64,000 nucleotides of DNA, from assembly GCA_013822735.1 (NCBI GenBank), contig PNKZ01000003.1, positions 186,001 through 250,000 of the forward strand, given 5' to 3'. The translations under genes were made by a program, and so were the position numbers. Below are positions 44,936 to 56,000 of the stretch, piece after piece. Source of the stretch: Pirellula sp. (GTDB lineage: Bacteria; Planctomycetota; Planctomycetia; Pirellulales; PNKZ01). Numbering within the stretch: position 1 is the stretch's first letter; each line of letters starts with the position of its first letter. Under the pieces are notes generated by a model. It ran no database searches and was not told the origin of the DNA. It worked only from the letters and a program-made list of their open reading frames with translations.

Positions 44936-45070
44936 GCAGCACGGCGATACTCCTGAGGAAACATAGCTGTTTTTGGCCGAGGTGAGAAAAAAATAGTAAG
45001 TATCGGTTGGAGGATTCGTGCGCTCTCTCCTCAAGCTGCCTCGGAATGATTCCGGCGCGGTGTGGATTGC

Positions 45071-45106
45071 CGCAACGCCGACATCGGCGCATGCGGCGGC
45101 GTTGCG
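45071..45106 (+). promoter_or_regulatory. Leader hairpin upstream of the first NRPS gene
   Basis: CGCAACGCCG (45071-45080) and CGGCGTTGCG (45097-45106) form a perfect 10-base stem with a 16-base loop, ending 78 bases before the NRPS start. In the transcript it would be a stable leader structure; on DNA it could be a protein site. Confidence 0.45.
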
Positions 45107-45184
45107 ATGCTTCCAGTCGTCGAAGGTTCGAGCCGCGCGTAGGCTCGTGCCGCTGCCGGCTCACTCACATCGAAGAGGCATTAG

Positions 45185-48100
45185 ATGACGTCAGAAATTC
45201 GGCGCTTCCGTTGTTTTCTCATCGGCTCCGAGTCGTTGCTCGCCGAGTGCGCGGAAACTCTGTTGAAGCAAGGTCACGAAATCCTCGGCGTCATCACGTC
45301 GGCGCGCAAGCTCAGCGCCTGGGCGCATGGCCGTAACCTGCGCGTGCTCGATCCGCGCGGCGATTATCGCGCCGTGCTCGCCGAGCAGCCGTTTGAATAT
45401 CTCTTCAGTATCACGCACCTGGCCATCATCCCGGCCGACGTCCTCGCGCTGCCGACTAAGGGCGCCATCAACTTTCACGACGGCCCCCTGCCCCGCTACG
45501 CCGGGCTCAATACGCCGGTCTGGGCGCTGCTCAACCGCGAAACCGAATACGCGATCACTTGGCATTGGATGACCGCGGGCATCGACGACGGCGACGTGCT
45601 CATTCGCAAGCCGGTCGAAATCGCGGCCGACGACACGGCCCTCTCGCTCAACACGAAATGTTTCCAGGCCGGCATCGAGTCGTTCGCCGAACTCGCCGGC
45701 TGGCTTGGCCTCGGCACCCCCGTCGCACGGCCGCAAAATCTTGAAGGCCGGCAATATTTCGGCAAGCACGATCGGCCCGAGGCGGCAGGCCTGCTCGATT
45801 GGTCGCGCTCGGCCGACGAACTGCAAACGCTCGTCCGGGCCCTCGACCACGGCCGCTACCGCAATCCGGTCGCCACGGCCAAGGTCCGCCTCGCCGGCAA
45901 GCTCTACGTCGTCGATGCCGCCGCGGTCGTCGATGCCGACGATGCCGATAACGGCGCGGCGCGCGAGTCGGGCACCGTCGTCGACTGCAACGACAACGAA
46001 ATCCGCGTCGTCGCCGGCAGCGGCACGCTCGCGCTGCGCAGCTTCTCCACCACCTGCGGCCGTACGCTGACGCCGGCCGATCTCATGGCGCGACATGCCC
46101 TCTCCGTCGGCAGTCGCTTCGATCAAGCTTCGCCGGAAGAACGCAAAAGCATCACCGAGCTGCAGGCGAAGGTCGCGCGGCACGAAGACTTTTGGGTCCG
46201 TCGCCTGCAAGAGCTCGACGCCGCGCAGGTTCCCTATGCGGGTGAAAGCTCCGGAGCCGTCGCCGCCGACACTCCGCAATGGGCCTCCGCGCGGCAGCCT
46301 TTGCCGGCCGGCTTCCTCAAGAACATCGGCGGGCAAGAGGTCGCTCAAGCGCTCATCACCGCGCTCGGCGGCTATTTGGCCCGCGTCGGCGAGAAGCAAA
46401 CATTCGACGTCGCATTCTTTGAATCGCCGAAGAATCGCCGCGCGTCCGACGTGCGCGGCTGGACGGCGTCGCATCTGCCGCTCCGTTTGACGATCGACGC
46501 GGCCCGTTCGCTCGCCGACAATTGCGCGGCCCACGCCGCGCAGTTTGCGGAAATCGCAAAGCGCGGCACCTATCTGAACGACGTGTTGCGCCGGTATCCC
46601 GAGTTGCACAATCGGCCGGAGCTTGCCGCGGGTCGGGCACTGCCGATCGCCGTCGCCTTATGCGACGACCTGGAGTCGTACACGCCGGAGCCGGGCATCG
46701 CGCTGGCACTGGTGATCGCGCCGCAAGAGTCGGCGATTCGTTGGGTCTACGATTCGGCCGTCGTGCCGGAGTCGGCCTTTGCCACGATTCGCCGGCAGTT
46801 CGACCAATTCCTCATGAGCGCGGCCGCCGACGCGAGCGCACCGTTGGCAAACGTCGAACTCCTGTCGACCGGCGAGCGCAAGCTCCTGCTCCAAGATTGG
46901 AATGCCACGGCCGTCGACTATCCGCGCCAAGCAACCATCCACGAACTTTTCGAAGCGCAAGCCGCGCGCACGCCCGACGCCGTCGCCGTGTCGTTCGAGA
47001 ATCGCCGACTCACCTACGCCCAACTCAATCGCCGCGCCAATCGGCTGGCCGCACATCTCCGCACGCTCGGCGTCGGGCCCGATGCGATGGTCGGCATCCA
47101 TCTGGAACGGTCGGAGAACTTGGTCACCGCGATGATGGCCGTGCTCAAGGCCGGCGGCGCGTACCTGCCGCTCGATCCGAACTATCCGGCCGAGCGCATT
47201 GCGTTCATGATCGACGACGCGCAAGCGCCGGTGATCATCACCGAGAACGAAACGCTCAGTCGGCTGCCGCCGCATCGCGCGGCCGTGGTGAACCTCGACG
47301 CCGACGCGCCGGCGATCGCCCGCCACGCGGCCGATCATCTTCCGACGCGTTCGCAAGCCGAGAATCTGGCCTACGTCATCTACACCTCCGGCTCTACCGG
47401 CAAGCCGAAAGGGGTGATGATCGAGCATCGCAACGCCGTGAACTTCTTCGTCGGCATGGACGCATGTCTTGATCACCAGGGCCTCGACCACCAGACCCTC
47501 GACCATAACAAGCCCGGCGTGTGGCCGGCGGTTACGAGCCTCTCGTTCGACATTCACGTACTCGAGCTGCTGTGGACCCTGACGCGCGGCTTCGAAGTGG
47601 TCGTGCATCGCGATCGCGAACGGGCCGCCGCCGTCGCCGAGCAGTTGGCGGCGAGCAACCGGCACGCCGGCGTGCCGATGGATTTCAGCCTGTTCTACTT
47701 CTCGGCCGACTCGGAAGAGGAGTCGTCGAACAAATACCGCCTGCTGCTCGAAGGCTCCAAGTGGGGCGACGAGCACGGCTTCTGCGCCGTCTGGACTCCG
47801 GAACGTCACTTCCATTCGTTCGGCGGGCTTTATCCGAACCCGGCGATTACGGGCGCGGCCGTCGCGGCGATTACCAAGAACGTACAGATCCGCGCCGGCA
47901 GCGTCGTGTTGCCGCTGCATCATCCGCTTCGCGTCGCCGAAGGGTGGCAAGTCGTCGACAACCTCTCCAACGGTCGCGTCGGGCTTTCGGTCGCCGCCGG
48001 GTGGCAGCCGAACGACTTCGTGCTCATGCCGCAAAACTTCGCCGATCCTAAAGCGGCCATGTTCCGCGACCTGGAAATCGTCAAGCGGCTCTGGCGCGGC

Positions 48101-50005
48101 GAAGCGATCGAGTTTCCCGGCGCCACGGGCAAGCCGATCGCCGTGCGCACGTTGCCGCGTCCGATTCAGCCGGAGTTGCCGGTTTGGATCACAACCGCCG
48201 GCAACCTCGATACGTACATTCAAGCCGGCAAGATCGGCGCGAACATCCTTACGCACTTGCTCGGCCAATCCGTGGAAGAACTCGCGCCGAAGATCGCCGC
48301 CTATCGCCAAGCGCGGGCCGACGCCGGCTTCGATCCAGCCGCGGGCATCGTCTCGCTGATGCTGCATACGTTCGTCGGCCCTGACGAAGCGGCGGTGCGC
48401 GAAGCGGTGCGCGGCCCGCTCAAGGCATACCTCGGCACGTCGCTCGCCCTGCTCAAGCAATATGCTTGGGCCTTCCCGGCTTTCAAGCGTCCGCAAGGGG
48501 TCGCGGTGGGACAAGGAGACGATTTCGCCGGCCTGACGCCGGAAGAGAACGACGCGCTATTAGATTTTGCCTTCGAGCGCTATTACGAAACGTCCGGCCT
48601 CTTCGGCGACGTGCCGCAATGCCTGGCGATGGTCGACAAGCTGAAGGCGATCGGCGTACAGGAAATCGCCTGCCTCATCGATTTCGGCCTCTCGACCGAT
48701 ACGGTGCTCGAACACTTGCCGCACTTGAACACGGTGCGCGAACAGGCAAACCGCGGCGTCGCGACGACCGTGGTCGCCGCCGAATCGACGGACAATGCTT
48801 TCACCTCGGACGTAACGATCGTCGAAGACGCCGGCGACTATTCACTCGCGGCGTTGCTCGAGCGCAATCAGGCGACCCACTTCCAATGCACGCCGTCGTT
48901 GGCGCGAATGCTCTTGATGAGCGACGAGGGACGTCGGGCCGTGCGCGGCTTAAAGAACTTCCTCATCGGCGGCGAAGCGCTGCCGGTCGATCTGGCTCGC
49001 GACTTGAAGGGCCTGATCTCGGGCCGGCTGATCAACATGTACGGCCCGACGGAAACCACGGTTTGGTCGTCGACGCAAGTCGTCGAAGACGCATCCGGCC
49101 CGATTCCGATCGGTCGGCCGATTGCGAACACGCAGCTCTATATTCTCGACGCGGCCCGCAAGCCGGTGCCCGTCGGCGTGCCGGGCGAACTCTATATCGG
49201 CGGCGACGGCGTCACGCGCGGCTATTTGAATCGGCCGGAACTTTCGGCCGAACGCTTCGTGCATGATCCGTTCGCACCGCAGGCCGGCGCGCGGATGTAT
49301 CGCACGGGCGACTTGGTGCGTTACCGTGCCGACGGCGTCGTCGAGTTCCTGGGCCGGACCGATCATCAGGTGAAGATTCGCGGCCATCGCATCGAGCTCG
49401 GCGAGATCGAAACGCGCTTAGTCGACCATCCGCACGTGCGGCAATGCGTCGTGGTGCCGCGCGAGGCGGGACCCGGCGATGTCCGTTTGGCGGCGTATTA
49501 CGTGGCCGACGGCGCGGCGCCGGCCGATGCCGACTTGCGCGAACATGTGCGTGAGAAGTTGCCGGAATACATGGTGCCGCAGCATTTCGTGGTGCTGGAA
49601 GAACTGCCGCTCACGCCGAACGGCAAGATCGACCGGAAGGCGCTGCCGTCGATCGACTTCGGACCGTCGCACGCCGCCGCGACGTATGTAGCGCCCGACA
49701 ACGAAATCGAACAGAAGATCGCGACCCTCTGGCAAGAACTGCTTGGCCGCTCGCAGGTGGGGATCGACGACAACTTCTTCGACCTCGGCGGCCACTCGCT
49801 GCTCGTGGTCCGCATGCATCGACAACTGACGCAACTGGTCACGCAGCCGGTCGCGCTGACCGATCTCTTCCGCTTCCCGACCGTTCGTTCGCTCGCCGCG
49901 CACTTGTCGGGCGGCACGGCCGACACGGAATCGGCCCAGGACGGAACCGATCGCGCCGCCAAACGGCGCGAATTGCAACAACGCCGCCGCGTCACACGCC
50001 GTTAA
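45185..50005 (+). CDS. NRPS: formyltransferase, half condensation, adenylation with embedded LLM monooxygenase, carrier
   Basis: A 1606-residue assembly-line enzyme with GAGG 6 bases before the ATG. Residues 1-310 are a 10-formyl-THF formyltransferase with its C-terminal domain. Catalytic Asn96, His98 and Asp134 keep the same spacing as Asn106, His108 and Asp144 of E. coli Fmt. Residues about 320-545 resemble only the C-terminal lobe of a condensation domain; no HHxxxDG is present. The adenylation domain starts near 565 (YTSGSTGKPKG, SFDIHVLEL). A luciferase-like flavin monooxygenase of the MupA/Atu3671 type interrupts it at about 831-1190 (FSLFYFSADSEEE, GSVVLPLHHPLRVAEGW). The adenylation fold then resumes with NMYGPTETTVW, YRTGDLVRY and NGKIDRKAL. 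The carrier Ser is 1538 (FFDLGGHSLL). Pocket residues read D-I-L-C-L-G-M-V-W, close to known glycine codes. It looks like a starter module giving a formylated, possibly oxidised aminoacyl unit. Confidence 0.9.
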   Translation: MTSEIRRFRCFLIGSESLLAECAETLLKQGHEILGVITSARKLSAWAHGRNLRVLDPRGDYRAVLAEQPFEYLFSITHLAIIPADVLALPTKGAINFHDGPLPRYAGLNTPVWALLNRETEYAITWHWMTAGIDDGDVLIRKPVEIAADDTALSLNTKCFQAGIESFAELAGWLGLGTPVARPQNLEGRQYFGKHDRPEAAGLLDWSRSADELQTLVRALDHGRYRNPVATAKVRLAGKLYVVDAAAVVDADDADNGAARESGTVVDCNDNEIRVVAGSGTLALRSFSTTCGRTLTPADLMARHALSVGSRFDQASPEERKSITELQAKVARHEDFWVRRLQELDAAQVPYAGESSGAVAADTPQWASARQPLPAGFLKNIGGQEVAQALITALGGYLARVGEKQTFDVAFFESPKNRRASDVRGWTASHLPLRLTIDAARSLADNCAAHAAQFAEIAKRGTYLNDVLRRYPELHNRPELAAGRALPIAVALCDDLESYTPEPGIALALVIAPQESAIRWVYDSAVVPESAFATIRRQFDQFLMSAAADASAPLANVELLSTGERKLLLQDWNATAVDYPRQATIHELFEAQAARTPDAVAVSFENRRLTYAQLNRRANRLAAHLRTLGVGPDAMVGIHLERSENLVTAMMAVLKAGGAYLPLDPNYPAERIAFMIDDAQAPVIITENETLSRLPPHRAAVVNLDADAPAIARHAADHLPTRSQAENLAYVIYTSGSTGKPKGVMIEHRNAVNFFVGMDACLDHQGLDHQTLDHNKPGVWPAVTSLSFDIHVLELLWTLTRGFEVVVHRDRERAAAVAEQLAASNRHAGVPMDFSLFYFSADSEEESSNKYRLLLEGSKWGDEHGFCAVWTPERHFHSFGGLYPNPAITGAAVAAITKNVQIRAGSVVLPLHHPLRVAEGWQVVDNLSNGRVGLSVAAGWQPNDFVLMPQNFADPKAAMFRDLEIVKRLWRGEAIEFPGATGKPIAVRTLPRPIQPELPVWITTAGNLDTYIQAGKIGANILTHLLGQSVEELAPKIAAYRQARADAGFDPAAGIVSLMLHTFVGPDEAAVREAVRGPLKAYLGTSLALLKQYAWAFPAFKRPQGVAVGQGDDFAGLTPEENDALLDFAFERYYETSGLFGDVPQCLAMVDKLKAIGVQEIACLIDFGLSTDTVLEHLPHLNTVREQANRGVATTVVAAESTDNAFTSDVTIVEDAGDYSLAALLERNQATHFQCTPSLARMLLMSDEGRRAVRGLKNFLIGGEALPVDLARDLKGLISGRLINMYGPTETTVWSSTQVVEDASGPIPIGRPIANTQLYILDAARKPVPVGVPGELYIGGDGVTRGYLNRPELSAERFVHDPFAPQAGARMYRTGDLVRYRADGVVEFLGRTDHQVKIRGHRIELGEIETRLVDHPHVRQCVVVPREAGPGDVRLAAYYVADGAAPADADLREHVREKLPEYMVPQHFVVLEELPLTPNGKIDRKALPSIDFGPSHAAATYVAPDNEIEQKIATLWQELLGRSQVGIDDNFFDLGGHSLLVVRMHRQLTQLVTQPVALTDLFRFPTVRSLAAHLSGGTADTESAQDGTDRAAKRRELQQRRRVTRR

Positions 50006-50074
50006 TTCGTCCGCAGATTCATCGCACAGCATTCCCTGACCGCTCTGAACTTCTCGCCACCTCGACGAGCCTCC

Positions 50075-53000
50075 ATGACTTCGACCGAAACGACTCTGAA
50101 TCCGAACGACATCGCCATCGTGGGCCTCGCCTTGCGCGTGCCGGGCGCCGATTCGCCGCAGCGCTTCTGGCACAACCTGCGCGACGGCGTCGAATCGGTG
50201 CGCCCGCTCTCCGACGCCGACCTTGCAGCGGCCGGCGTCCCCGCCGAGCTGCTGGAGAATCCGAACTATGTGAAGTCGGCGGCCGTGCTCGACAATCTGC
50301 CGATGTTCGACGCCGAGTTCTTCGGGCTCAGCCCGAAAGAAGCGGCGATCATGGACCCTCAACATCGCCACTTCTTGGAATGCGCGTGGGAAGCGCTTGA
50401 GAGCGCCGGGCATCCGCCGGAGAAGTTCGACGGGCGGATCGGCGTGTTCGCCGGTTGCGGCATGGGCGCCTACTTTCAGCAGAACCTGCTTTCGAATCCG
50501 GAGCTCATCGATTCGGTCGGCATGTTCTTGCTGCGGCACACCGGCAACGACAAAGACTTTCTCGCGACGCGCGTCTCGTATTGCTTCGACCTGAAGGGTC
50601 CGAGCGTCAACGTGCAGACGGCTTGCTCGACGTCGCTCGTGGCCGTGCACACGGCTTGCCAAAGTTTGCTGAGCGGCGAGTGCGATATGGCGCTGGCCGG
50701 CGGGGTGACGATCGAGCTGCCGCACGGTCAGGGCTACCTCTTTAAGAAGAATGAGATTCTCTCGCCCGACGGGCATTGCCGAGCGTTTGATCAGAACGCA
50801 CGCGGAACGATTTTCGGCAGCGGGGCGGGCGTGGCCGTGTTGCGACGCGTGGAAGACGCGCTCCGCGACGGCGATCGGATTTACGCGGTCGTGAAAGGTT
50901 CGGCGGTGAACAACGACGGCGCGAGCAAGGTGGGCTACTTTGCACCGAGCGTCGACGGGCAGGCCTCGGCCGTGGCCGAAGCGCTGGCCGTGGCGGACGT
51001 GCCGGCCGATACGATCGGCTATGTCGAATGCCACGGCACGGGCACGCCCATCGGCGACCCGATTGAAATCGCCGCGCTGACGCAGGCCTTCCGGCAGTCG
51101 ACCGAACGCAGCGGCTTCTGCGCCATCGGCTCGGTGAAAACGAACATCGGCCACTTGGACACGGCCGCCGGCGTGGTGGGCATGGCCAAGGCCGCGCTCG
51201 CGCTGGAACACAAACAACTGCCGCCGAGCTTGAACTTCACGGCGCCGAATCCGGCGATCGATTTCGTGAACAGCCCCTTCACGGTGAACGCGAAGTTGCG
51301 CGCGTGGCAAGCCGGCGCTGCGCCGCGGCGCGCGGCGGTGAACTCGCTCGGCGTGGGCGGGACCAATGCGCACTTGGTGCTCGAAGAAGCCCCGCAGGTT
51401 GCCGCAAGCGACGAGGCTCGCCGGCCGCAGCAGTTGATCACGCTTTCGGCCCGCAATCGTGCGGCGCTGGATGATGCTTCGCGTCGGCTGGCCGCGCATT
51501 TACGCGAACACCCGGAACAAAACTTGGCCGACGTGGCGTACACGCTGTTTCACGGGCGCGCCAAGTTCGACGTGCGCCGCGTCTTGGCGGCGGGCGACTC
51601 CGCCGAAGCGGCAGCGCTGTTGGAAGCGGGGGATGCGTCGCGCGTATTTACGCATAAGGGGGGCGATGCGAAGCCGTCGGTAGTGTTTATGTTTCCCGGC
51701 GGCGGTGTGCAGTCGCCGCGAATGGGGCGCGACCTGTACGAATCCGAGCCGGTGTTTAAGCAGTGGATTGATCGCGGCTTGACGTGGCTTGCGGGCAAGC
51801 TCGATGTCGATCTCCGCGAAGTGTGGTTCGCCGGGCCGGAGCGCGATGCCGAATTGCAAAGCGTCTGGGAACGGCCGAGCGTGCAGCTGCCGGCGATTTA
51901 CCTGTGCGAGTATGCGCTGGCCAAGCTTTGGCAAGCGTGGGGCGTGCAACCGGCGGCGCTCCTGGGGCATAGCCTTGGTGAGAACACGGCCGCGGCGCTC
52001 GCCGAAGTGTTTTCGTTTGAAGACGGGCTCGGGCTGGTGACGCTGCGCGGCAAGCTCTTCGAGCGTGTGGCGCCCGGCGGCATGCTGAGCGTGCCGCTTG
52101 CTCCGGAGGCGATCATGCCGCTGTTGGGCGACCGGCTCGACTTGGCGACCGTCAACGGCCCGGAGTTTTGCACGGTCTCGGGGCCCGACGATGCGCTCGA
52201 CGAGCTCTTCGCGAAGCTCACGGCCGACGGCATCGACGCGAAACGGGTGCCCATTCGCATTGCGGCGCATTCGCGGTTGCTTGAGCCGATTCTCGCCGAC
52301 TTCGAAGCGTACTTGCGCAGCATCAAGCTGCAGAAGCCCAAGCTGCCGATCGTCTCGAACCGGACCGGCTCTTGGCTCACCGATGCGCAGGCCGTGGATC
52401 CGAAGTATTGGGTGGATCACTTGCGCAACACGGTGCGCTTCGCCGACGGCGTGGGCACGGTGCTGCAAACGCCGGGTCGCGTTTTTCTCGAAGTGGGGCC
52501 GGGCAAGGTCTTGGCCTCGCTCGTGCGTCAACATCGCGACCTCAACGCGGGCCAAGCGGTGCTTTCGTCGTTGCGTCACCCGAAGGAGAACGTCTCCGAT
52601 ACGGTGTTCTTCACGACGGTGCTCGGCCGGCTTTGGGCCTGCGACGTGGCGATCGACGATGCATTGCTGTGGAAGAACGAGCGCCGGCGGCGCGTCGAGC
52701 TGCCGACGTATGCATTTCAACACCAAGCGTACTGGATCGAGCCGGGCAAGGGAGCCGGGCGCGAACAACGGGGAGCCGGAGCGCTCGCGCGCATCGCCGA
52801 CCCGAACGATTGGTACTATCGCCCGATTTGGCGGCTGCGCGAATTGGAGTCGCCCGAGGCGGAGTTGGACCCGACGACGTGGTTGATCTTCTTGGATGAG
52901 GCAGGCCTCGGCCGGCGACTGACCGAGAAGCTGCGCGCGGCGGGGCACGAGGTCGTGACCGTGCGCACGGGGGACGCTTATGTTCAACATAGCCCGCACG

Positions 53001-56000
53001 AGTTCACGCTGTCGCCCGAACACGGCCGCGTGGGGTACGACGCGTTGATTCATGACTTGACGGCAATCGGCAAAGCGCCGAGCCGCATCGTGCACTTATG
53101 GCTCACGACGCTCGACGAAACGTTCCGACCGGGCTCGAGCTTTTTCCATCGCAACCAAGAGCAAGGGTTCTACAGCTTGCTCTTCTTGGCGCAGGCGCTC
53201 GACGCCGAGCGGCTCGCGCAGCCGCTGCATATCACCGTCGTGACGAGCGGCATGCAACAGACGCGCGACGAAGCGTTGCCGTATCCGGACAAGGCGACGG
53301 TGCTCGGGCCGGTCGGCGTGATTCCGCGCGAGCTTGCGGAGACGACCTGCGCGTGCATCGACGTGGCGTTGCCGTCGGCCCGGGGCTTCGGCGGCAAGCG
53401 TCGCCTGGCGACCGGCCTCGACATCTTGGCGGAACAGGTCTTCGTCGAACTGCAACAACCGACGGCCAACGGACAGATCGCCCTGCGCGAAGAGCGCCGC
53501 TATGAGCACGGCTACACCCGCCACAAGCCGAAACCGACCAAAAAGCCCGAAAAGTGCTCGCAGGCTGATGCATATCAGGTTACGGCCGTGCGCGAGCGGG
53601 GCGTGTATCTCATTACCGGCGGCTTCGGCGGCATCGGCCTCGCGACGGCCGAGCACCTGGCGCGAACGGCCAAGGCACGGCTGGTGCTGGTGGGCCGTTC
53701 GGCGTTGCCCCCTGCCGACCAATGGGACGCGTGGCTCCGCAGCCACGCCGACGATAACAGCGTCAGCCGACGAATCCGGAGCGTGCGCGAGCTCGAATCA
53801 TACGGCGCCGAGGTGCTTCCGGCCGAGGTCGACGTGACCGACGTGGAAGCCGTGCGCGGGGTGGTCGCCGAAGCAATCCGCCGGTTTGGGGCGCTGCACG
53901 GAGTCGTGCATGCGGCCGGCGTTCTGCAAGACGGCCTTATTGCTCAGAAGACGCAATCGGACGCGGAAGAAGTGTTCGCGCCGAAGGTGCACGGGGCGAT
54001 GGTGCTCGACGATGCGGTCCAGAGCGTACTCGGCGACCGCTCCCTCGACTTCTTCGTCGCGTACTCCTCGACCAGTACGGCCACGACGCCTGCCGGCCAA
54101 GTGGATTACGTGGCCGCCAACGCCTTCTTGAACGCCTTTGCGCAAAGCAGGAACAAGCAGAACGGTTGCCGCTACTTGGCTTTGAACTGGGGTATTTGGA
54201 ACGAAGTGGGCATGGCGGCGCACGCGGCGGATAAGTCGCGGCAGAAGGGTGAGTTGCCCAAGGAAGAAGCGGTCGAGCACCCATGGTTCGACTACCGGCT
54301 CGGCGGGTTGCACGATACGCGCGTCGCGCTGGTCGGGCGGCATGCGGCGGCCACGCATTGGGTTTACGACGAACATCGCACGTCGGCGGGCCAAGCGCTG
54401 CTGCCCGGCACCGGTTATTTGGAACTGGCCCGCGCGGCCCTGGCGGAACTGCATGAATCGACGAGTATGGAGATTCGGGATCTGTACTTCTTGAGCCCGC
54501 TGGCCGTGGAAGACGACGGCTCGCGCGACGTGACCGTATTACTCCAGCGCGACGAGCGCGGCTATGGGTTCGAAGTGTCGAGCCGTCCGGCGCGCGATAA
54601 GCACGCCGCGCCCCAAGTGCACGCCCAAGCGCACCTAGTGGCCGACGAGAATCGTCCGCCCGCGCGACTGGATCTCATCGCCATTTCCCGGCGGTGTCCG
54701 AATGTGAAGCATGCTTCGGCCGGGGCGACGCTCCATACGCGGCAGGAAGAGCATTTGCGATTCGGCCCACGGTGGCGCGTCGTACAAGAAACGGCCTACG
54801 GCAACGGCGAGGCGCTGGCTTGTCTACGCCTGCCCGACGCCTTCGCCGACGACTTGCAGCAGTATGGTCTACATCCGGCCTTGATGGACCTCGCAACCGG
54901 TTTCGCGATGGACCTGATCGAGGGATATGAGAAGTCGACCAACCTTTGGGTGCCCCTTTCTTACAAACGCGCGGCCAGTTTTGGGCCGTTGCCGGCGGCG
55001 ATTGTCAGTTGGGTTCGCAACCATGGTGTGAATCGAGCAGATGGGGGATTTGCGTCATTCGATATCACCATCGCCGATGAGTCGGGCCGGGTCTTAGTCG
55101 AGATCGAAGAGTTCGTGATTAAGCGGCTCAGCGATTCTGATACGTTCGGCACGGCCGCGCCGCGCGCCGCCGCGAGCGGATTGGATGTCGCCGACGAACA
55201 CGATTCGGAAACCATGTCGCCGGCCGAAGCTCAATTTCGGGCCAACCTGCGCAACGGCATTCGACCTTCGGAGGGGGTCGCCGCGTTGTCCGCCGTGCTC
55301 GCGGAAAAAGGACCCTCGCAAGTCATCGTGTCGTCGCTCGACCTCCCGGGTCTGATCGCGCAAGCACAAACGGTCGTCGCCCCAAGCACGGCCGAGCCGG
55401 GAGCGAAGTTCGCGCGTCCGCAGCTCGACGGCGAGTTCGTCGAACCGCGCGACAATATCGAACGTTCGCTGGTCGCCATCTGGGAAGAGCTGCTCGGTGT
55501 TACGTCCATCGGCGTGCGCGACAGCTTCTTTGATCTCGGCGGCCATTCGCTCATCGCCGTGCGACTGTTTGCCAACATCAAGCGGACGTTTCAGGTTGAA
55601 TTTCCCATTTCCGTATTGTTCGAAGCGCCGACGGTGGAAGGGTGCGCGAACTTGATTCGTCGACAGATCGGCGACGTGACGACGGAAGTTCCCTCCACGC
55701 ACGCGGGCGACAAGCACCCGACGCGCTATACGCATTTGGTGTCGATGCACGAAGGGGCCGGCAGTTCGAAGGCGCCGCTGTTTATCGTTGCCGGCATGTT
55801 CGGCAACGTGCTGAATCTGCGGCACCTGGCGCACCTCGTCGGTCACGAGCGGCCTTGCTATGGTCTGCAAGCGCGCGGGCTCTACGGCGACCACGACCCA
55901 CACCTGACGTTTGAAGAAGCGGCGGCTGACTACATTCGCGAACTGCGGACCGTGCAGCCGCACGGACCTTATCTTTTGGCCGGTTTCTCCGGAGGCGGGC

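Larger units (their letters stand above)
44870..45184. other. Divergent control region of the biosynthetic operon
   Basis: This gap of about 315 bases lies between the glycosyltransferase and the first NRPS gene. It contains two perfect inverted repeats, listed separately, and the NRPS ribosome site GAGG at about 45174. I see no gene and no clear -35/-10 pair. Confidence 0.55.

Noticed and set aside
46658-48514. Minus-strand frame of 618 codons opposite the adenylation and monooxygenase domains
   Set aside because: The plus strand has a complete set of NRPS core motifs here; the mirror frame has none.
49418-51499. Minus-strand frame of 693 codons spanning the NRPS-PKS junction
   Set aside because: It runs antisense to carrier and ketosynthase motifs; high third-position GC keeps such mirror frames open.
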